A DNA stretch of 64,000 nt, taken from NCBI GenBank assembly GCA_037975125.1, contig CM075853.1, forward strand, positions 24,131,399 to 24,195,398, given 5' to 3'. Made by a program: the position numbers and the translations under genes. Below, in pieces: positions 12,201-23,500 of the stretch; position 1 is the stretch's first letter; each line of letters starts with the position of its first letter. The stretch is from Latrodectus hesperus (Eukaryota; Arthropoda; Arachnida; Araneae; Theridiidae). The notes under the pieces were generated by a model that had not been told where the DNA came from, made no database searches, and saw only the letters and a program-made list of their open reading frames with translations.

Positions 12201-15200
12201 AATATTGTAAGTAAATAATATTGATAAGAAATGAAAATACTTTGTTTCAATAGTAATTTATACTTTCAATATAATTATGAAAAAAATTTTTATTTTTCAA
12301 TTAAAAAAGATAATAGTTTTCTTTAAATAATTTTTCTAAATTAATCAATTTTAACTGGTAAACAAGATTGAAATAGAAAACTACAAGATACAGTAAAATC
12401 TATAAAGTATATTAAAAGTAAAATATATATTAAAAATAGTTGAAACACTAGAGACATTTCTGCAACAATAAATTACATTAAAGATGACTATGCATAATCA
12501 CAGAAGAATAATGAAAATTTAGGGATTTAATAAATAACAAATCTAAACATTATTTTAATAGAATAATGTATAAAATTATAGAATTTAGTAACATTGAAAT
12601 AGTATTGTATTCACTATATATATGTCTCTCACCAACACTTGCAAAATATACTCATTGAATAATATACTCAAATTTGTGATGTGAAAGAATAATTCAAAAC
12701 AAGTAAATAAACGTATCACAATTTTAAGAAAATAAACATTCAAATATCTGAATGAAAAAGTAATTTGTTTCTCACTAACGGAAAATAAGTACAGTGTAAA
12801 TCATTATTGATATAAAAAATTTAATTCAGTTCAAGTTTTAATATACTGAATGATAAATTTTAAATAAGATGGTTTTAAATTTTTTCATTCACAATTTATA
12901 TTTTTAAGTACATAAAAATTAAATTTAACTTTACACACATTCATTCAATAAGTACAACATTTAAAATAGCAAAGTAAAAAATGTTCTTTTATTATAAGTA
13001 TACAAATATAATTTTTAGGTTAACAGATACCTGAACTGTTGCCTTAGGTAGCCAGGCAAATGCAATAAAAACTTTTTCTTTGAGATTAAAACCTCCTCCA
13101 AATGTAGCAAGGGATGCTGCGATAATTCGGAAAAATAAACCAATACTGATGGCAAAAATAGTATTACCTAAATTGATTTAAATACAGCATTTAAGTATAA
13201 ATAACAGCAAAAAATATATATAATGTTCAATAAAATCATTTGAAAAAACCTTAAAAGTCAAATTAAGAAAAAATAATTAAAAAATTTTCTGGTTAAGAAT
13301 ATTAGAATTGAAATTTCTAAATAGTTTTACAATAGCGCTTTTATTTATTAAGCTATTCTTTCTAAGTATCATAAGCACTAATTCTGATGTCTTTTGTTAT
13401 AATTTACTGTATGCAGCAAAATCAAAAAATCATTTCTTTTTTTGATTTCATAATATAACCAAAAGATGAAAATGGAAATTTTAGTAAAAGTTTTTTAGAA
13501 TTTCCACTAAATAACAACACACCAAGTGTATTTCCTGGAATATAAAACTAATTTTCGAATATAATGCCAAAATACAAAATAATATAATTTTGTTGATGTA
13601 TAAACTATGATATTAAAAATAACATTAACAAAATTTATGTATGGTTAATAAATTATTGCAATAAAGCAAATATCAACAGATAAAATAGAAATAACTAGAA
13701 ATATGGCAGTATTTTTAATCAAATAGTTTGCATCTCAAATATCAGATTAAGTAAAAAAATTCATTGAATTAAGTTTAAATAAAATGTTTAATACTGCTTT
13801 GGTTGTATGATTTTCTTTATTATGTACTATATCAGTATAATGAAGTATATAGCATTAACATCCTTTAAATTTTTTTTAATATAACTAAGACTGTGAAAAC
13901 CATTCAATCAACAAATTACGAATTTAATTTATCACTTTAAATAAATTATTGAATAAAACTTTGTTTGTAACAAGTTAAATAAGCAAATATTTGAGCAATA
14001 TAACTTTTATTACCAAAGTTCGATTGTACATCAGCTACAGAAACTTCAGCACCAATCAGACTAAACAAAAATGGTTGAAGTAAGCTCCATAACAAAGAAA
14101 TTATTTTCTCGATATAATTCTAAAACAATTTAAAACAAGTATTTCAATGCATTTAAATCAGTCCCAATTTTAATAAAATATCAATTGATAAATAAATTTC
14201 AAGATTATAAAATTACCTACAAAGCATTCACTGACACATTTAAAATTCAAAATGTGTGAAATCAGAAATAGCAAATGTGATTTTAATAATATCAATACCA
14301 ATCGAAACAATCGCACGAACTTAAAAAATTTTCTGCCCAAAATAATAAGTGAAGTCTTGCATTAATATAGAAAATTTCAGATTTTACACACATTTTATAC
14401 AAGTAGCTAGTAAAGGTGATTATCAAAATAAATGAAAGACCAGTGAATAAAAGAGCATTAAAAATGTGCTTAATTACCACAAAAATATAATCCTAGCAAA
14501 CCAAATTTTATGTAAAAAAACTATGTTATAGTAAGTGATAGTGAAGCTGTTGCCATAAAAAGTTCAAATCTCTCACAGACTATCAAGGAGACCAAATTGT
14601 AAAATTCCTACAAGCTTGAGCTATGCAACCAAAACATCCCAATATTTAAGCCTTTTTAAAGGTAATGTGTCTGAAGTTATGATAGCATATATACAGCAGG
14701 GTAATATAAGAATAGCAAAGCAAAACAGTGGATAGGAGAAGTAGCTGAGTGAAAAATAATGACAGGTATTGAAGTCAGTTATACTGTCTGAAAAAAGAAT
14801 TGCAATAATGATGTCTGTAGAGCTCAATCAGAATTTTGTTGTGTCAATAACTACAATCAGAAATCAAAAGCATAAACAGAACATATACAGAAAAGTAGAA
14901 ATAGAAGAAAGTTATATGGTCAAACTAAGAATTTTTCTCATTTTTCCACAACAGGTTGGATGCTGTTCGAAAGATATTTACACAACCTTATGGTCATGAT
15001 TATCTCTTTCCAATTGTCAAGCCTAAATATGGATTTGTCATAGTATGACCAGATTTATCATTATTTTTTTGTTAGCCCAATTGTAACCTTGTTAGAAATA
15101 AGGATCATTGCAGAGAAACATAAAAAAAGCTTTGGCTAATCATATCAATCATATTATACAAACTTTATTTTCTACAGATGCTATTTGTCAGTGATAATGC

Positions 15201-17459
15201 TTTGATTTATGCAGTGGATCTAGTTTAATCATGATTCGAACATGAGGATGAAGTGAAACATCTGCCTTAGACCGCAGTCTATCAATTTCAATAAAATGGA
15301 GTTTTGCAGCTTATTTCAGAATCAACATTTTCTATTTGCATTTCTTTCAGAACCATCAGATTATTTTCTCGAAGAATGTTACAATATATCTCCAAACAAT
15401 ATTCAGTACCTGTACAATTTGATTCCTGAGTGAGCCCAGACATATCAAAGGTGATCCTATGACATAACACAGTAAAATATTATTTAGAAAACTATGTTGT
15501 TTCCATTATTTTTATAATCACTTTTATAATTATATTGTGTGTGCATTAATATATATATTATGAATTAAACTTAAGTCACTATTGAAATTGAAGGTAATAT
15601 ACATTCACTAATCTGACAGAAATAGAAAATTCTTATAAAAACAATATTTGATTTATAAGCACAATTTGATTTCCAATTAAATATAAAATATCAGATTATA
15701 TATTTTGGATTTAATAAAAAAAATTTAATTTCTGCACTTGCAATATGTGAAAATTTGTCTACTTTTAAGATTTATATCATAATAATATTTTATGACTATA
15801 AAAGAACCACAATTTACATTTAATAGTTAATTATTTGAAAATATTAATATGTTTTAAAAAATAAGAATTTTCCTTACTAAATGTTCTGGATCTTTCTTCC
15901 AGTTTAAAGCAGCAATGAAAGCTAATACTAAGCATCCCATCGGTCCAGCTCCACCAACTCCCATTTCCTTGCTGAAAAACATAACACTGGAACCTCCTAA
16001 GCATAGGAGTAATATGTGGTAATACATAATCTGAAACTATAAACCAAAATTTACAAGAAATTGATAAAAAAAAAAAACATTCAGACAGCTTCTAACAGTT
16101 TTACAAGCAACACAAGAAGTGATAAAACAAGTTCAAAATATATTTGTACCACCTAGATAATATGATGCAAAATGATTACACAAGAAATTATTTTAAATTA
16201 CTTTAATTCCAATATAATGCAATGGTAAAGACTATGTGTAATGGTTGTAGCCACTGGTAAGTCCTTCTATTGAAGTCCTTCTTCTATTAAATCCTAATCA
16301 TATATAGTAAATGTGTCAATTTTACAAACTCTGTCAAACAGGTAAAATTTCATAAAAAGTAATAAAAGAATGAGTGCTTAAAAAGTAATAAAAGATTCTT
16401 ATGTGTAACTGTAATCTGAGAAAGATAACAGTTATGAAAGCTGACTTCAACATATGTGCTTTTTTATTGACAGTAAATCAACTGAAATGAAAAATACCCA
16501 CACTTTTATAATAAATTCTCCAAAAAACTAAATAATTGTGAATTGAGTGGATTTATTTATGAAAGTATATTTTTACCTGATGTTACATATAAGGAATGTA
16601 GAAACAATTATAATGGAAGGCTTAATTTGAATTGTGTTATGATTTTATTATTAATAGCTTTTAATATAGCTCAACTTTCTCTGCATTCAACTAATGGCAG
16701 CATTTTTCATATTGAGAATAAAGACTGATAAAAAGGGAAAAAAACTAAATGATATTTAATTATTTCAATGAGAATTATAATTGACTCAACCATAATTTTT
16801 AATCAACATACAATATTAAAATCACAACAATAATAAACCAGTAAATAGCAGTATTTTCCTTCTTGGAATATTCCTTTCAGCTAAACTTCACATACATGTA
16901 CAAACTGAACTTACTTTGCCATTCTTATAAGAATTTAACTTCATATTCATTTAATGTGACAAAATGAAGAACTTCCTAAACATCATTAATTATATTTTCC
17001 TTAGAAACATATTTTTTTATTTTTTTCAAGTTTGAAATTAAAAAGAAATTACAAATTCAAACATTTTAAATTTAACAAAACTCTTTGATTTTAAAATATT
17101 TTACTCATCTTATGAAATTAAAAACTCTCACAAAATATTATTAATATTAATCCCTACAATTTGAGATAAAAATAGAAATAAATAAAAATTGAAGTCCTGA
17201 TATATGCATGAAGATATGAATGTGTTAAAAAAACACAGCAAAATTTTTATATTGCTAGCATTTAAAAACTGATTAACACATTACAACAATGTAAAAAATA
17301 ATGCAACACTTCATTTTGTATTGAATAAATAGTCACTTACTGGTGAATTTTCTAAACTTGGTAAGTACCAAAGCATCCTACCAAAAGCAAGACCAAAGAT
17401 AAGTCCACCAAGTGGTTCGAAAATACCCTTCAATATAGCGTAAGATAAACTATCTAGAA

Positions 17460-17533
<74 letters not shown>

Positions 17534-20500
17534 TCCAGTCACATTAATGTGACCACCACGTACTTTCTACGTCAGAATTAAATAACCAATCTCAGAAGGC
17601 AGGTGGCAGCACAGTGCAGTTGAGCGTATATAAAGGGTGTTTGAGGGCTTCGGAAAACATTTCAATCGTTGGCGTAATGCAGAAACGAAGCGATTTATCC
17701 GACGTCCAAAAGGGCATGATCATAGGCTTTCGGGCCAAGGGTGGAAGCATTTCGAAACGGCTGAATTTGTGAACTGTTCGCGTGCCGCCGTGGTAAAAGT
17801 GTACCGTGCATGGCAAAATGGGACTGTCCAAAATCAGCGACGTAGCAAGTGTGGAGCACCACGGGCCATAGATGACAGAGGCGAACGACGGTTGCGGAGA
17901 TGCGTTCGGGCAGATAGACGGGCTACCGTTGAACAACTGACCACCAAAATGAACCAAGGGGCTACCAAAAGTGTCTCCCAAACTACTATTCAGCGAAAAT
18001 TGCTGCATCTGGGCCTCCGAAGCAGACGCCTGGTTCGTGCACCTATGCTGACTGCTGTTCGTCGACGGCGAAGGCTAGAATTTGCACGCCAGTACAGCAG
18101 CTGGAAGTCCACTGAGTGGCGACAGGTTGCGTTTTCAGATGAACCGCGTTTTATGCTCCATCGGACAGATGGACGTTGGCGTATAAGGCGTGAAACCTCT
18201 GAAAGGAACCACCCTGCAACCTTTGCCGGAACGGTCCAAGCTGGAGGCGGGAGCATTATGGTCTGGGGAATGTTTTCCTGGCATTCTCTGGGTTCACTGA
18301 TCATTGTGGAAGGCACGATTGATCAATACAAGTACGCATCTGTCCTTGCGGACCATATTCACCCCTACATGCGCATTGTTTTTCCTCAGGATGATTGCAT
18401 CTTCCAGCAGGACAAAGCGAGGAGCCATACAGCTGCCAGTGTACGTGCGTGGTTCGAAGAGCACCAGGATGAGTTTACCGTCCTCCCCTGGCCAGCAAAG
18501 TCACCTGACTTAAGCCCAATCGAACATCTGTGGGACCATCTCGATCGAGTTGTTCGCGCCATGGATCCTCAACCGCGTAATCTAGCACAGCTGGCCACGG
18601 CATTAGAGTCGGCATGGCTCAACATCCCAGAGAACACCTTCAGGGACCTAAGTGACTCTCTTCCTGCACGTCTCGCAGCAGTCCGCTCTGCGAAAGGTGG
18701 TTATTCTGGCTTTTGTCAGATGGTCACATTAATGTGACTGGACTGTGTATATATATATATATATATATATATCAGTATTGTATTTTGGCAGTATTTATAG
18801 TACTAAGAGCATTTCTAAATATTTTTTTAAATAAATGCATTTTTTAATTATGTTCAATTGATGAAAATGAAATTATTATTATGAAAAAAATGTTAGATAT
18901 TTTCAATACATTTTAAATAAATTAATCTGAAAATTTCATACAAGTGAGATAAAAGAAAATTTCCTTTGATATAAAAGATAAAAGAAAGAGTATTCATATA
19001 TAAACATAATAAAGTTATACAAAGTAACTTGAGTATGATTACATAAAAATGATAAGAGATAATACTGAAATCACAGATGTTAATGATTATGTAATAAATA
19101 CTACCACAGCATAAATAACAAAAAATTTCAATGTGATTATTATAATTTTAACATTCATTACTGTACATATTAATATTAAATTATAATTGTTTGTGATATC
19201 TTTAAGTGAAATATTAGTGATACCATGGAAAGTGGAAAAAAAATATTAATGCTGTAAAAAATACCTTGAAGTTCCAAGTAATAAAGAAGCATAATATACT
19301 TACAATATAAAATATATTATGCTTCTCTGATTAGAATAATATTTTTGATGGTAGAATTTTCACTTACCAGATCTAGCCAGAAGATAAAAAGAAGCATCAT
19401 TCAAAAATACAAAATCAATTTATTTTATAACTACAATACAAATGGGATCCACAACTGACATCCAATCTTAAACAAATTTGAACGATTTTTATATTTTCCA
19501 AAAAGTTTAATATTATCATATTTTAGACTAGAAATGTATTATTTGATGAGAATTATCTATAAACAGAATATTAAAAATGTTCGTTTTTCCACATTATATT
19601 TTAATTTATATATTTTTTTCATATTAAATATGCTTTCATACAAATTTAACATTTTAAATATTTAAAGAAAAAAATGTTTTTTTTAAGCAATGTTATTACA
19701 TTTTTAATTGTTATCATGTAATAGATATTAACATATATATATATACCATACACATGAACACTTATTACAAAAAATGTGTTAGACAAAATGGTTAAAAACT
19801 ATTAACAGCAAGTTACAACCTAAAATATTTAAATAATTAGCTCTACAATTTAACTACTTCAATTTTTGAAATTAAGTTTAAAGACATTTTGATTTTCAGT
19901 TTTACTTTTGGTTTAATTGCAATGCTTTTTATTAGTTTTTATGATATATATTCTGAAAGGAATAAGAATTACTCATAAGCAACTTTAATGATTTCAAAGT
20001 GAAATTCATAATTTTTTTCACAAAAACTACTTACACTTAATGTATAATTATTTTTCAATGAAATCTGATAATTTAATTTTTTCAAGATAGCTTCTTGAAC
20101 TACAACCACACTTTACTGAGTTTAACAAAAAAATTCTGCTCTAATTAAATAAATATGATTTTAATAATACTGTTTCACTCCCAAATTTATTATTCCAATA
20201 AGGATGAATTTATTGCAAAAATATATTAAAAAATTAATTTTTTTAAGTAATGAGATAGGCAGCTCACACTTACCTATTATATACAAATTCAATATGTATT
20301 GAAAAATAATTACAAATGATATCAATTATATTGATAATGTCATACGGAAATAATGTTATAGAATAAAACTTCTAGAAACTAGAAATCCTTCCTAATTATA
20401 TGATAAAATCAGCACAATTATAAGACTTAAAATGAAATTCTTGAATATTTTCATTACAAAATAACATACTAATATTAAAATTGTTAACTTAAAGCTTCTC

Positions 20501-23500
20501 TTATACTGAAATATTTTGTGCGTGTAAATAAATAGTTCAGAATTATTAAAAATATGATGATTTATTCCTTACCATGAGTGAGCGAGATGGTTAGCATGAC
20601 AGTAAATCCAGTTATAGCAATCACATCATCCATAGAAGCAGCTGCTATGACTAGTGTTGGAATACCTTTCTTTGTACCCAACATCTTGCTTTGAAGATTT
20701 AGCAAGCCAGGAACAATAACTGCTGGTGATACAGCAGATATAACAAATCTAAAATATAATATTTTGCAGGGAAAAATGCAAGCATTAATTGTATTCATAA
20801 ATCTTCAATTTTAATAAAAATCTAAATTAAATAGAAAATTTTAAAAAAGAGAATATTCTAAATAATATTATCTGCAGACATAATACATAGATTTTTGAAA
20901 ATGTTGCATTTTCATATGGATATCAGATAAAAATAATATTATTGCATAAATGTAGATGTTTGAAAGAAAAATATCAAGATAAGTCAGAAACAATAACTTT
21001 TGGTAACACAGCAGATATAACAAATCTAAAATTGTCTGTGTAGTAATTAATTTTATAAAAAAGTAAATACATTAATACAAAAAATGCATTTTTAACTATC
21101 ATGTCAAAATAGCAGCATAACTATTGCAAATGTATACTGTATAATTATTGGAAATTTGAAAAAAAATGCCTGGCTAAATATTTTCATATGAAAAGTTAAT
21201 TTCTTTAAAAGTATATTTTATAGCAAGTATTCACAATCAAAACTATGAATATATAAATCTGATTACAAATACAGAAGAAAATTAATTTCTTAGCCTGAAC
21301 TAATAAAAAAAATTATTGATATTTTAAATATATATAATGCTGAAATGTCTTTTGATTTTTTGTTTATTTCAATTTTTTGATAGTTATTATAGTGTACTAT
21401 TTTAAAAATATTTACATATTAGCCATTTTTAAAAACTTGCTGTATTTACTAATTAAATAAATTACTGATTGAAATGTTTTTATAATACAGATAGGAAATG
21501 GAACATACATTTGTAGATCACGAGAATGCTTTTAAAATGTGTTCATTTGTAAACTGATGCTCAGCTAAATATATAAAGATAAGATCTTGCCTATAACTTG
21601 TTGCTGGGTTTCTTTATTTCTTCCTCTCAAACTGCAGCAGAATCAAAATAATTAAATCAATAATATTCAATTTGTAAAGTAAAAATGAAAGAAACTTCAA
21701 AAGATGTGACTTTTTTATTCTAAAAAATGATTTGATTTGCAAAAAATGATTCAAGTCTTAAGTAATTTATCACTTTCATCAAAACATAAAATTTTGCCTC
21801 ATTGCACCTTATATATCTTGATAAATAATAAAAAATTTAAGCAAATAAATGCATAAAAAATTCCAAAATAGTATCTATATCTATTTTAAACTAAAAGGTA
21901 CCAAAACTAAATAACTACTGATAAAATTTCAATACATTAATTTGACCAGAGATTAAACATCTCTCTCTCTCTTTCCCTTTATCAAAACCAGATGTAGAAG
22001 AGAAGGAAAGAAAAAAATAATTGTTTATTTTCAAATGGAAGATTCATATTAACTTGTTTAGTATAGTAACTATGCTTAGAAAGAAATAAAAGACAGTTAC
22101 AACATATTAAAATACCAAATACAATATGTTGAAAATTTTAGAGATGTTAGGATGAGTAAAGACAATGCAATGAAAATGGTTTTACATCATGATACTTAGC
22201 CTATATTAGGAACATCACAATGTATTTTAAAGGATTTTTATCAATTGAATTTAGTCACTATATAAATATACTCAGATATAGAAATCTGTTGTTGTTTCTT
22301 GTTTTGCAATGAAAGGAAATAATTGGAGGTTAAAAAACCCAATTGCAAAAAAATAAAAAATTTTTCTTTTTAATTGAATGATAATGATTTTAAGACTGGG
22401 TTAAGAAAATTTAACTTTATGTGGAACATTAAGAATGTGTTTTTAAAAATAAAACAATTTATATAACATTAATACACATAGAGAATTGCAAAATAATTCT
22501 AGAGGTTTTTAAATAACTATCAATTTAAAATATAGTTTTAAATATATTCACCCTAACATTATGGCCCATGTCCATGGTAATTCCAGTAGGAAATGAGCAG
22601 CTGTTCCCGTCACAATGGTTTCTACAAGACATGGTGTGAAAGAAAGCTGGAATACTACTCTACTTAACTTTTTTAATTTATCAGCATCAAGTCCTAGACC
22701 AGCTTTGAGTAAAATGACTACTAAAGCAGATCCCCTAAAATAAAATATTAATAAAAGCATTATATTTGTAAAATTTTTGCAAAATGCTACATGAAAAACA
22801 ATTTACAAATAAGTTTTACTGCTGATAAAAGAAATTAATATATTTTAACTTTAAAACAACAGATTTCAAATCTATTAATTTTTTCATTTTAATATTTGAA
22901 AAGTAATAAAATGTAAAGATAAAGCAATAGCCATAACAAATTTGTAAATTTAGAAAGCTAAGAAAAGATATAAATGAAAGCTTAATTTTAAAGTTTCTTT
23001 TAAAGAACAAAAATAAATTTTAAAAAAATAATTAAAATAAGAAAAAAAAGATTATTATCTTTGCAAAGTGAATAAATATATGACTAATAGAATTAGATAT
23101 TTTTTCAGTCTATTAGGAAATTTTCTGAATTGAATGAATTTTGGCCATGAAAAATTTCCCTTTATTACTTCAATAAATCAAGATGTCAAAATCAAAAGTT
23201 TGTTTCTAAGTATAAAGTAATGCTTATATATTCAAATATATTTTTCAAAATTTGTATGCATGAATATTATCATTATCTTTGCTTAAAAGCAATTTGATAA
23301 CTTACAATTTAAAAAATAATGAAGGTATTACCCAAAAATTGTGTAAATTTAATTCAGTTAATAATTTAAAGAAGTAAATGAATTTGAATAGTTTTTCTAT
23401 TTTAATTGTATAAACATTTCTATGCATCTGATACCAAAAAAAATGACAAGAGATCATTATTTAATAGACATTGTTATTGAATAAAGATAATTTAATAATA

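Larger units (their letters stand above)
17529..18747 (+). mobile_element. Tc1/mariner DD36E (Incomer-like) transposon, near-intact
   Basis: A 1219-bp element bounded by perfect 27-bp terminal inverted repeats at 17529-17555 and 18721-18747 (both begin CACAGTCCAGTCACATTAAT read inward), flanked by TA. A TATA-like TATATAAAG lies near 17626. It sits in the SLC9B intron between exons 5 and 6, opposite to the gene's direction. Exact repeats and an almost open transposase frame point to a recent insertion. The region is far more GC-rich than its host intron, as expected for a transferred or recently active transposon. Confidence 0.95.

Noticed and set aside
17592..18513. Open frames on the - strand and in a third frame of the DD36E element
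   Set aside because: Shadows of the GC-rich transposase gene; they show no domain and the + strand frame explains the region.
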